DNA from: JAJZQD01 sp021847735
GTDB lineage: Bacteria; Bacillota; Thermincolia; Thermincolales; UBA2595
Length of the DNA: 14,201 bases
NCBI GenBank assembly: GCA_027324025.1
Contig: DAHVYW010000065.1
Span: 1-14,201, forward strand
Direction: 5' to 3'
Shown: positions 1 to 5,888 of the stretch, piece by piece
Layout: the number at the start of each line of letters is the position of its first letter
Numbering within the stretch: position 1 is the stretch's first letter
Made by a program: the position numbers and the translations under genes
Notes under the pieces: model-generated
What the model was told of the DNA's origin: nothing
The model's input: only the letters and a program-made list of their open reading frames with translations
Database searches by the model: none

Positions 1-105
1 CCAAGACTCCACCTTCTATTAGGTGGAGTTTCCACTTTTCTGCTTCAGTGGGGGTAGAGTCCCCCACTGAAGTTTCGATGTTCAGCTTTAGCTGAACGAG
101 TTCAC
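1..105 (+). mobile_element. Non-autonomous IS200/IS605-like element (MITE), copy 1, left edge cut by window
   Basis: Positions 1-107 are identical to 4585-4691. The unit contains three perfect hairpins: ACTCCACCT/AGGTGGAGT, CTTCAGTGGGGG/CCCCCACTGAAG and GTTCAGCT/AGCTGAAC. It has no coding capacity. From copy 2, whose insertion site can be reconstructed, the element is inferred to be 112 bp and to end in TTCAC, so about 7 bp of this copy lie left of the window. Subterminal hairpins, no target duplication and a TTCAC right end fit elements mobilised by an IS200/IS605 TnpA. No transposase is present here. It lies just upstream of the leader of the GGDEF-EAL gene and could affect its promoter. 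The family assignment is inference. Confidence 0.6.
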
Positions 106-219
106 TTAGTTTCTTAGGGTAGACTAGATTAATAAGAATAAATGTTCTATAGCAGGAAAAAGGTCGATAAATGTAGTAATAATTAGTGTAGAATTTTTTA
201 CCTGAATTACATAATTACT

Positions 220-290
220 GGCATACTCCGCGAAAGCGGGGGGCGCAAAGCTATGGGTCTACGGCCGGAAGGCTAGGATAGCCAAGTTGC
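220..290 (+). promoter_or_regulatory. Cyclic-di-GMP class I riboswitch (GEMM-I)
   Basis: The leader has the full GEMM-I layout. P1 is GCAtACT (221-227) with AGTTGC (285-290) and one bulged T. An arm CCGC-GAAA-GCGG (228-239) carries the GNRA tetraloop and is followed by the signature GCGCAAAGC. The second arm pairs GCTAT (250-254) with ATAGC (278-282), carries the GGGTCTA...TAGGAT receptor side and is capped by GGCC-GGAA-GGCT. In this family the tetraloop docks into the receptor and c-di-GMP sits at the three-way junction. The segment CCAAG (282-286) could instead pair with CTTGG (298-302), which would compete with P1. An intrinsic terminator follows at 309-330, so control is probably by transcription attenuation. 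Whether ligand turns the gene on or off cannot be told by eye. Confidence 0.9.
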
Positions 291-308
291 ATTAATTCTT
301 GGTCTTCT

Positions 309-339
309 GCCTGTTCCTCCGGGAGCAGGCTTTATCATT
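309..339 (+). terminator. Leader terminator hairpin downstream of the c-di-GMP riboswitch
   Basis: GCCTGTTCC (309-317) pairs with GGAGCAGGC (322-330) around a TCCG loop. All nine pairs form, one of them G-U. TTTATCATT follows. The U tract is weak but the position, between aptamer and start codon, is that of an expression platform. Confidence 0.65.
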
Positions 340-386
340 ACAAAACCCGTGTTGTCAGGAAATAAGCCGGTTAGGTGGTAATGTAT

Positions 387-3300
387 ATGACCTGGGTTAT
401 TCCTTCAGTAATTGCAACATTATGCGGCACCTTTGTGCTTACCTTGGTGTACTGGCACCTGTATTCTCAGTACCGCGAACGGTATATAGGCATTTGGGCC
501 GTTGGCTGGTCCGTTTATACTGTGAGGTTTGTGTTTGAATTACTGATGAATTTACACCCTGAAATGATGGTCTTGGTTGTCGGACAGCAGCTGGCAACCT
601 TGGTCAGCGGCATTTTTGTACTGTGGGGTACTCACGCCTTCTTAGGCAAACCGGTTTCCCGGTGGATGGTATATGGGGCCATACTGGATACACAATGGAT
701 GATTTCCGGGATTTCATTGCATGCCTCATGGCTGGTGCTTAATTTACCAACCTTCATTTTTATGGGATTAATCTATTGTTGGACAGGGGTAGTATTATTA
801 CGTTCCAGGGATATTAAGGGGTTTGGCAAACAATTTACCGGGTGGGCCTTTATTTTATGGGGTATTCATAAAGCGAATTATCCGTTCATAAAAACTATAG
901 CCTGGTTAGCGCCCATCGGATATCTTACAGCTGCCCTGCTGGAACTTACAGTGGCCATCGGTACTTTGCTGGTCTATTTCCAAAAGGTGAGGCAGGACTT
1001 AGGTTCGGGTGAAGAAAGGTTTAGATTACTGGCCGAGAACGCCCAGGATATGATTTACAGATACCGGTTTAAGCCGGTTCGCGGATTTGAATATGTAAGC
1101 CCTTCGGCCACGGCAATAATCGGTTACACCCCTGAGGAGCACTATGCTGACCCTGACCTGATTTTTAAAGTAGTTCATCCTGATGATCAGCATCTTTTGC
1201 ATAATATGCCGTTATTAACCGGCGAAAAAAAAGAAAAAATTTTTCTTCGTTCCATACGCAAAGACGGTAAAATAATTTCAACTGAACACCGGACTGTACC
1301 CATTTATGATAAAGAGGGAAATATTATCTGCTTTGAGGGTATCGCCCGGGATATCACAGAAAGTAAGCAGGCTGAAGAGTCCTTACGGGAGTCAGAACGG
1401 CGTTTTAGGGAGATGCTGGAAAATGTCCGGCTTGTCACTGTCACCCTTGACAGGCAGGGAAACATTGCCTTTTGCAACGGTTACCTGCTGGAGTTAACAG
1501 GTTGGCAGCAGGATGAGGTCACCGGACAGAACTGGTTCGCAACCTTTATCCCCGATCAGGACAGTGAGCGCTGGGAGCAGCTTTTCTTAGAAAAAATGTC
1601 GGAAAGTGGTACTCCCGTTAACTATTGTTATGAGAATGAAATTCAAACCCGGCAGGGAGAAAAGCACACTATTTCGTGGAACTCCATTATTTTGCGCGAC
1701 TCTCTGGGGCGGGCTATCGGAACTACTTCAATAGGTGAAGACATTTCGGAACGCAAAAAGGCGGAGGAGGTGTTGAAAAGGTATCAACTCCTGTCCGAAC
1801 GTGCCCGTGACATCATTTTGTTTATTCAGCGGGACGGCTGTATTCTGGAGGCCAATAACGCCGCAGTAAACGCTTACGGTTTTCAACGCGAAGAAATGTT
1901 GGCCCAAAACATCTATGATCTGCGTGCACCGGAGGCGAAATCTTCCTTAGACCATCAAATTAGCAAGGGGGAGTCCGAAGGCGCTTTGTATGAGACACTC
2001 CACCAACGCAGGGATGGCACCGTGTTTCCGGTAGAAGTAAGTTTACAGGGGGCGTTTATCGGCAACCAGCAGGTTTTATTGGCTATTATCCGGGATATTA
2101 CCGAGCGCAAGCGGGCGGAAGAGATAATTAACCACCTGGCATATCATGACCCTCTCACAGACCTGCCTAACCGGTTACTTTTTTATGACCGGCTGACAGT
2201 GGCTTTAGCAGACGCCCAGCGTAACGGGGGGATGCTGGCCGTAATGTTCCTTGATTTAGACCGCTTTAAATATGTGAATGATATGATGGGTCATGCCATA
2301 GGTGACCAGCTCCTAAAAGATGTTGCCAGACAACTAACCGGTTGTGTACGCAAAAACGATACCGTAGCCCGCATCGGTGGTGACGAATTTACAATTCTCC
2401 TGCCCTATATCAGCCATGAAGAGGATGCGGCCAGAGTAGCCGAGAAGATTATCGATACCCTTAAGAAACCTTGGGTGGTCAACGGCCAAGAATTTCAAAT
2501 CACGAGTAGTGTTGGGATTGTCCTTTACCCAAATGACGGGGAGAGCGCGGAAACCCTGACAACCAACGCAGATACTGCCATGTATCGGGCTAAAGAAGAG
2601 GGGGACAATTACCAATTCTATACTCCGGCCATGAATATAAAAGCCATGGAGCGCCTGTCTATGGAACAGGCACTGCGGAAGGCTGTGGAACAAAAAGAAT
2701 TCGTGGTTCACTACCAACCTCAGGTTGATATCAAAAGCGGTCGGATAATCGGTGTAGAAGCCCTTGTGCGCTGGCAGCACCCGGAACGGGGGTTAGTGCT
2801 GCCGATGGAATTTATTCCTTTGGCGGAAGACACAGGGCTAATAGTTCCTATGGGGGAATGGGTGCTGCGTACTGTCTGTGCTCAAAATAAGGCCTGGCAG
2901 GAGGCAGGATACCCTCCTATGCGTGTGGCCGTGAACCTTTCAGCTTGCCAGTTCCGGCAAAGACAGCTAGTTGAAACAATTGACGAGGTAATAAAGGAAA
3001 CAGGTATGGACCCCGGTTTATTGGAATTGGAGATTACTGAAAGTACGGCTATGGAGGATGTAGAATTTTCCATTGGCATGCTCAAGAGCGTGAAAGAAAT
3101 GGGAATCCGCATTGCCATTGACGATTTCGGGACGGGGTATTCATCGCTTAGTTACTTAAGAAGATTTCCTATCACAACTCTGAAGATAGACAGGTCGTTT
3201 GTACGTGATGTTCTTACTGATGTTGAGGATGCGGCCATAGTAGCAACAATAATTGTCCTGGCCCAGAACCTTAAACTCAAAGTCGTTGTTGAAGGGGTCG

Positions 3301-3437
3301 AGACCGAAGAGCAACTGGCCTTTTTCGAACAACAGGAGTGTTTCGAAATGCAGGGCTATTTGTTCAGCAAACCGGTGCCGGCGGAGGGTATCGAAAAGCT
3401 CCTCAAAAAGGCCTCGGCAATAGCTTTGAAAGCATAA
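387..3437 (+). CDS. Membrane PAS-PAS-PAS-GGDEF-EAL c-di-GMP turnover protein
   Basis: A 1016-residue signalling protein. The N-terminal ~200 residues form about seven hydrophobic helices (membrane sensor). Three PAS domains follow (~208-325, ~337-455, ~465-575), each ending in the usual DIT/DIS-E junction. The diguanylate cyclase domain (~583-745) has intact GGDEF at 664-668 and an RxxD inhibitory site (R655-D658) five residues before it. The phosphodiesterase domain (~760-1010) has EAL at 791-793, then NLSACQF, LELEITES, DDFGTGYSS and VVEGVET. Both catalytic centres therefore look complete and the protein may be bifunctional; net activity cannot be inferred. The start at 387 is preferred because AGGTGG (373-378) lies 8 nt upstream; GTG 375 and ATG 381 are in frame but too close to that site. 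It sits behind a c-di-GMP riboswitch, suggesting autoregulation by its own product or substrate. Confidence 0.95.
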   Translation: MTWVIPSVIATLCGTFVLTLVYWHLYSQYRERYIGIWAVGWSVYTVRFVFELLMNLHPEMMVLVVGQQLATLVSGIFVLWGTHAFLGKPVSRWMVYGAILDTQWMISGISLHASWLVLNLPTFIFMGLIYCWTGVVLLRSRDIKGFGKQFTGWAFILWGIHKANYPFIKTIAWLAPIGYLTAALLELTVAIGTLLVYFQKVRQDLGSGEERFRLLAENAQDMIYRYRFKPVRGFEYVSPSATAIIGYTPEEHYADPDLIFKVVHPDDQHLLHNMPLLTGEKKEKIFLRSIRKDGKIISTEHRTVPIYDKEGNIICFEGIARDITESKQAEESLRESERRFREMLENVRLVTVTLDRQGNIAFCNGYLLELTGWQQDEVTGQNWFATFIPDQDSERWEQLFLEKMSESGTPVNYCYENEIQTRQGEKHTISWNSIILRDSLGRAIGTTSIGEDISERKKAEEVLKRYQLLSERARDIILFIQRDGCILEANNAAVNAYGFQREEMLAQNIYDLRAPEAKSSLDHQISKGESEGALYETLHQRRDGTVFPVEVSLQGAFIGNQQVLLAIIRDITERKRAEEIINHLAYHDPLTDLPNRLLFYDRLTVALADAQRNGGMLAVMFLDLDRFKYVNDMMGHAIGDQLLKDVARQLTGCVRKNDTVARIGGDEFTILLPYISHEEDAARVAEKIIDTLKKPWVVNGQEFQITSSVGIVLYPNDGESAETLTTNADTAMYRAKEEGDNYQFYTPAMNIKAMERLSMEQALRKAVEQKEFVVHYQPQVDIKSGRIIGVEALVRWQHPERGLVLPMEFIPLAEDTGLIVPMGEWVLRTVCAQNKAWQEAGYPPMRVAVNLSACQFRQRQLVETIDEVIKETGMDPGLLELEITESTAMEDVEFSIGMLKSVKEMGIRIAIDDFGTGYSSLSYLRRFPITTLKIDRSFVRDVLTDVEDAAIVATIIVLAQNLKLKVVVEGVETEEQLAFFEQQECFEMQGYLFSKPVPAEGIEKLLKKASAIALKA

Positions 3438-3439
3438 GG

Positions 3440-3470
3440 GGCTGTCGGGAGACGGCCTCTTATGCTTTGG
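3440..3470 (+). terminator. Intrinsic terminator after the GGDEF-EAL gene
   Basis: GGCTGTC (3440-3446) pairs with GACGGCC (3451-3457) around GGGA, three bases after the stop codon, followed by TCTTATGCTTT. Confidence 0.6.
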
Positions 3471-3472
3471 GT

Positions 3473-3507
3473 AAAGTGGAACACACCTGCATCTTCCACT
3501 TTTATTT
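3473..3507. terminator. Second hairpin, possible bidirectional terminator with a repeat fragment in its loop
   Basis: AAAGTGGAA (3473-3481) pairs perfectly with TTCCACTTT (3494-3502) and is followed by TATTT; the A-rich left arm makes it symmetrical. The segment GGAACACACCTGC (3478-3490) is identical to the right end of the palindromic repeats at 4727, 8301 and 8436, so the hairpin may have captured or derived from such a repeat. Confidence 0.45.
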
Positions 3508-3579
3508 GCGGAAAGAAGCTGTCTCCTGACCTTCGAAAAACATTCTTGAATTTTACCTGAGTTTACAATATAATTCTGT

Positions 3580-3603
3580 TATAATGGTACCCATAGGGGG
3601 TAT
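3580..3603 (+). promoter_or_regulatory. Promoter -10 and imperfect CsoR/CstR-like operator, copy 1
   Basis: A consensus -10 box TATAAT (3580-3585) is followed after one base by GTACCCATAGGGGGTAT (3587-3603). This is an imperfect version of the perfect palindrome at 3812-3828. No good -35 box is visible at 16-18 nt; the best is a weak CTGAGT at 17 nt. The site controls the truncated HesB-like fragment. The regulator class is inferred from the TACCC/GGGTA pattern. Confidence 0.5.
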
Positions 3604-3654
3604 AGTTTTAGATTAGGCCTTTTATTACTTTGATATAATATAGGGGGTGTTTGG

Positions 3655-3753
3655 ATGATTAGTGTGACAAGCGAGGCCGTTAAAGAGTTGAAAGAGGTTG
3701 TGAAGGCCAATGAGGCCGGGGCGGTAAGGGTTGTTACTAAGTTTTACCGGTAA
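3655..3753 (+). pseudogene. Truncated HesB/IscA-like gene (5' fragment)
   Basis: ATG 3655 follows a good ribosome site (GGGGGTG, 5 nt spacing) and gives 32 residues beginning MISVTSEAVKELKEVV. This aligns with the start of the complete gene at 3861 (MITVTETAQKELKKTL) and shares AxVRV further on. The reading frame ends with TAA at codon 33, the same codon number at which the neighbour has its Sec TGA. Nothing after the stop resembles the rest of the family: the GGPKF region and C-terminal half are missing. With its own promoter and operator it looks like the surviving 5' end of a tandem duplicate. A functional 32-residue peptide cannot be excluded, but a remnant is more likely. Confidence 0.6.
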
Positions 3754-3784
3754 AATGTTGTCGGAAAATTTCTCTTAAAAGTAG

Positions 3785-3828
3785 TTGAATTATGCCAGGC
3801 AATATATTATAATACCCCTATGGGGTAT
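3785..3828 (+). promoter_or_regulatory. Sigma-A-type promoter with overlapping CsoR/CstR-family operator
   Basis: TTGAAT (3785-3790), a 17-nt spacer and TATAAT (3808-3813) form a strong vegetative promoter. The perfect inverted repeat ATACCCCTATGGGGTAT (3812-3828) overlaps the end of the -10 box, an ideal place for a repressor. TACCC-N-GGGTA palindromes are characteristic of CsoR-family regulators: CsoR senses Cu(I), CstR senses persulfides, and RcnR and FrmR are relatives. No regulator gene is in the window. The family is inference from the site; the inducer is unknown. Confidence 0.7.
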
Positions 3829-3860
3829 GCTGGATAAAATTGCAGGAAGGGGGATGTTAA

Positions 3861-4154
3861 ATGATTACTGTAACAGAAACGGCGCAGAAGGAACTGAAAA
3901 AGACCCTGTCTAATAACAATACCAGTATGGTACGGGTTTCATTTACCGGGTTTGGTTGAGGCGGACCAAAGTTTAATCTGGCTTTGGAAGAGTCAGCGAA
4001 GGATGATGATAAGGTTTTCGAACTGGACGGTTATAAAGTTGTTATCAGCAAGGATTATGAGCCTTTTTATAAAAACCTGACGATTGACTGGGTCGACCAT
4101 AGGGCCAGCAGGGGATTCAAGGTGTATGACAGCCGCAACAGCAGCAGCTGCTAA
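3861..4154 (+). CDS. HesB/IscA-like selenoprotein, TGA at 3957-3959 read as selenocysteine
   Basis: ATG 3861 has a purine-rich ribosome site (AGGAAGGGGG) 7 nt upstream. The frame meets TGA at codon 33 and then continues without a break to TAA at 4152, giving 97 residues. The sequence around the TGA is TGFG-U-GGPKFNLALEES. In HesB/IscA-like proteins this place is the conserved Cys of the G-C-GGP motif, and similarity to the family continues after it (KVVISKDYEPF, LTIDWVDHRASRGF), ending in SSSC. Readthrough therefore restores a full-length protein with Sec at a metal- or redox-active cysteine. A SECIS-like hairpin is at 3978-3996. HesB-like selenoproteins are a recognised class in anaerobic bacteria. 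The precise role is unknown; iron-sulphur or selenium/sulphur redox chemistry are candidates. Control is probably by the CsoR/CstR-like site overlapping its promoter. A nonsense mutation is the alternative. Confidence 0.87.
3978..3996 (+). promoter_or_regulatory. Candidate bacterial SECIS element in the HesB-like gene
   Basis: CTGGCTT (3978-3984) pairs with GAGTCAG (3990-3996), seven pairs with two G-U, leaving loop TGGAA. The hairpin starts 18 nt after the TGA and its loop has G in the second position, which matches the usual description of bacterial SECIS elements (apical loop about 16-37 nt from UGA, G in the first two loop positions). A competing hairpin CCAAAG/CTTTGG (3966-3987) lies closer to the TGA and fits less well. 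Confidence 0.6.
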
Positions 4155-4212
4155 AAAACGTCTAATCGTTTCCCAAAAACCCATTATCTTTGAGGCAAAA
4201 TACAGCCTCTAA

Positions 4213-4241
4213 AGCCTGCCCTTTTTGGCAGGCTGTTTTTA
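4213..4241 (+). terminator. Strong intrinsic terminator after the HesB-like selenoprotein gene
   Basis: AGCCTGCC (4213-4220) and GGCAGGCT (4227-4234) form a perfect 8-bp stem with a CTTTTT loop and a GTTTTTA tail. It isolates the selenoprotein transcript from the YkgJ-like gene. Confidence 0.85.
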
Positions 4242-4577
4242 TAGACGGAGGTAACCCACCCGTGCCTGATATATCTTCCCTATACAAGCAGATCTATACC
4301 ATCCTTGACCGCCATTTCTTGTCCCGGACTGACTGTGGAGAACTGTGCGGCAAAACCTGCTGCTGTTATACGGCTCCTGATGACACTGAGAGTGGAATGG
4401 AGCTTTTTCCGGGCGAGGAAGAGGTGTTTCGCATCGAAGCGGGCTGGCACAAACCCAGATTTTTGCCGGGAACCCTATATGAATACCCCCCCGACTGGGG
4501 CGAGAGGACGGGCTTATTCCAGATTAGGTGCCAGGAACCGTGCCCCAGGCACGAAAGACCGGTGGCATGTCGTTTAT

Positions 4578-4689
4578 CCCAATTCCAAGACTCCACCTTC
4601 TATTAGGTGGAGTTTCCACTTTTCTGCTTCAGTGGGGGTAGAGTCCCCCACTGAAGTTTCGATGTTCAGCTTTAGCTGAACGAGTTCAC
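4578..4689 (+). mobile_element. Non-autonomous IS200/IS605-like element (MITE), copy 2, complete 112 bp
   Basis: It shares 107 identical bp with positions 1-107. Its ends are fixed by the reading frame of the YkgJ-like gene it interrupts: the uninterrupted gene reads correctly if 4578-4689 is removed. It sits immediately 3' of TTTAT (4573-4577), ends in TTCAC (4685-4689) and shows no target-site duplication. That is the behaviour of IS200/IS605 family elements, which insert 3' to a fixed short target and have a related pentamer at the right end. It holds three hairpins at 4590-4613, 4626-4655 and 4664-4681 and no gene. An alternative reading as a TnpB guide-RNA remnant is possible. Confidence 0.72.
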
Positions 4690-4726
4690 TTCCTTTTCAG
4701 ATATTTAACGAAGATGACGGATATTT

Positions 4727-4763
4727 GGCAGGTGTATTCCTCCCTCTCCGGAACACACCTGCC
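4727..4763. repeat. Palindromic GGCAGGTGT repeat, short form
   Basis: GGCAGGTGTATTCC and GGAACACACCTGCC form a 14-bp arm pair (one G-U) around a 9-nt loop. The same ends occur at 8301, 8436 and 14165 with different cores. It begins inside the remnant of the YkgJ-like gene and marks where that gene stops matching its family. Confidence 0.8.
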
Positions 4764-4851
4764 CTTTCCCCGAAACTCAAGTAAGGCTGCCTCATTTGGA
4801 ACTAAATGAGAATGAAAAGGACAGGTAGTCAAATAAAATTGTAAAATTGTG

Positions 4852-5337
4852 TTACGACTGCAGTTTTACGCGCCGCTCAACATGTATGTCATTTCTCATA
4901 ATGAAAAGCAAAACGGGAACCATAAAGCCCAGGAGAATGCTTACAATAATAAAGGGCATGGCGCTGTCAGGCCTGTATTTATTATAGAGGCTGTAAAGAA
5001 TAATGTAGTAAAAAACGAAAAATGCAACGCTGACCAGAGGCCCTATTACCGGGGTCTGACCAAGTATTATTGCTGCTAAAAAGCCGACAGGCAGAACAAA
5101 TTCCAATCTTGGTACAGATAAACCACCGATAGAGACCTGGTCAACAATTTTCCCCATTACATAAAGATTTGCAACAGGGATAAATGCCAGCCAACTTCCG
5201 TTGATTCCAAGATTTTTCCCCATTTTATAAAGGCCGAGGGCATACAAAACATATAACGCAAAACCGACCGCAGATAAAAAGACCAGAAAAGGAACTACCT
5301 TAAGCAAAACTGAACTGATATCGACTCCGGCATACAT
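4852..5337 (-). CDS. Small multi-pass membrane protein of unknown function
   Basis: 161 residues starting MYAGVDISSVLLKVVPF. There are about four hydrophobic segments (roughly 8-32, 42-60, 75-120 as one or two, and 127-147) and a basic tail (HVERRVK) that should be cytoplasmic. The stretch GLYKMGKNLGINGSWLAF followed by IPVANLYVMGKI has the W-x-AFIPxxNLY pattern seen in several uncharacterised small membrane families of Firmicutes such as DUF5684-like proteins; I cannot name the family with confidence. A GGGGGAG ribosome site lies 12 nt upstream, slightly far. A 28-bp palindrome sits at 5364-5391 just upstream and probably controls it. It is monocistronic and convergent with the broken YkgJ-like gene. 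Confidence 0.75.
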   Translation of the reverse strand: MYAGVDISSVLLKVVPFLVFLSAVGFALYVLYALGLYKMGKNLGINGSWLAFIPVANLYVMGKIVDQVSIGGLSVPRLEFVLPVGFLAAIILGQTPVIGPLVSVAFFVFYYIILYSLYNKYRPDSAMPFIIVSILLGFMVPVLLFIMRNDIHVERRVKLQS

Positions 5338-5363
5338 AACATATCATCTCTCCCCCGCGAATG

Positions 5364-5391
5364 TATTAGACCGATACGCGCCGGTCTAATA
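5364..5391. promoter_or_regulatory. Palindromic operator candidate upstream of the membrane protein
   Basis: TATTAGACCG (5364-5373) and CGGTCTAATA (5382-5391) are perfect 10-bp arms separated by 8 nt. It lies 27 bp before the start codon of the 161-aa membrane protein. It has no T tract and ends on neither side in a gene terminus, so an operator is more likely than a terminator. TAGACC/GGTCTA half sites resemble those of some TetR-family regulators such as NemR, but the spacing differs and no regulator gene is nearby. Confidence 0.5.
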
Positions 5392-5498
5392 CCACTATAT
5401 TTAACATAATGCGGAAACGTACCTGATGATATGTTAAAGTATTAACCTTATTTATAAAGATTTGTTAAAACCAAATGCTGGGTCTCATTTTAGCCTCC

Positions 5499-5888
5499 TT
5501 ATTGAATAGTTTTTTGGGAATTGGTCTCCGCGGCCTGTTTCCTTGTTTTACAGCAAAACTCGTAAATTCCCATGGCCATCAGAAACAATCCGAAAATCTT
5601 CTTTAAAAAAGGTGCCGGAATTTTTACTGCTATCATCGCGCCTACCACCGCCCCGGCAACTGTACCAACTATCAGGTACATTGCCAGCCGGGGGCGGACA
5701 TTGCCCTGTTTATAATGGGTAACTACTGCCACCGCGGAGGTGGGGATAAAAGACAGCAGGGATACCCCCTGGGCTGTATGCTGGTTAATTTCCGTAAGAA
5801 AAATCAGGGCCGGAACGAGCAAAGTACCGCCTCCGACTGCTAAACCGCTTAAAATTCCCGCCAAAAACCCTAAGATTGTCACCAGCAC
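5499..5888 (-). CDS. TauE/SafE family permease, half-size subunit (downstream)
   Basis: 129 residues, about four membrane helices. It shows one copy of the TauE/SafE repeat: GLAVGGGTLLVPALIF near the start and HTAQGVSLLSFIPTSAVAV with KQGNV in the middle. Full-length members are about 250 residues with two such repeats, so this is one half. Its GTG start at 5888 overlaps the TAG stop of the upstream half by one base (TAGTG), so translation is almost certainly coupled and the two halves probably assemble together. The family is linked to export or import of sulphite, sulphonates or other small sulphur-containing or organic anions; the substrate here is unknown. The C-terminal ~20 residues are hydrophilic (KTRKQAAETNSQKT). 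Confidence 0.85.
   Translation of the reverse strand: MLVTILGFLAGILSGLAVGGGTLLVPALIFLTEINQHTAQGVSLLSFIPTSAVAVVTHYKQGNVRPRLAMYLIVGTVAGAVVGAMIAVKIPAPFLKKIFGLFLMAMGIYEFCCKTRKQAAETNSQKTIQ

Larger units (their letters stand above)
4262..4784 (+). pseudogene. YkgJ-like CxxxCxxxCC cysteine-cluster protein, disrupted by element insertion and 3'-truncated
   Basis: GTG 4262 follows GGAGGT (4247-4252) by 9 nt. The product starts MPDISSLYKQIYTILDRHF and carries DCGELCGKTCCCY, then CQEPCPRHERPVACRL, the cysteine pattern of YkgJ/UPF0153 proteins thought to bind zinc or an iron-sulphur cluster. After R-L the frame enters the 112-bp element at 4578 and stops at 4604-4606. Removing 4578-4689 joins CGTTTAT to TTCCTTTTC and restores CRLFPFQIFNEDDGYL, the expected family sequence. 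The frame then runs into the palindromic repeat at 4727 and ends at 4782-4784, so some 60 or more C-terminal residues usual in the family are absent. The gene was thus hit at two places. Function in this organism is presumably lost. Confidence 0.75.

Noticed and set aside
143..171. GTCGATAA (about 164-171) resembles a sigma-D (flagellar) -10 box, attractive upstream of a c-di-GMP gene.
   Set aside because: The nearest TAAA is 20 nt upstream instead of the usual 15, so it is not counted as a promoter.
2334..2780. 148-aa open frame on the minus strand inside the GGDEF-EAL gene.
   Set aside because: It is antisense to well-conserved GGDEF/EAL codons, has no ribosome site and no recognisable domain.
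3957..3959. TGA as a simple nonsense mutation or sequencing error in the HesB-like gene.
   Set aside because: It lies exactly on the conserved Cys, the rest of the frame is preserved, a SECIS-like hairpin follows and a second such case is present at 13318.
3993..4184. 63-aa minus-strand open frame over the HesB-like gene.
   Set aside because: It is the complement of the selenoprotein's C-terminal half; the plus-strand family match is decisive.
4791..4810. CTCATTT/AAATGAG inverted repeat, considered as a terminator for the genes on either side.
   Set aside because: Short AT-rich stem with no T tract in either direction.
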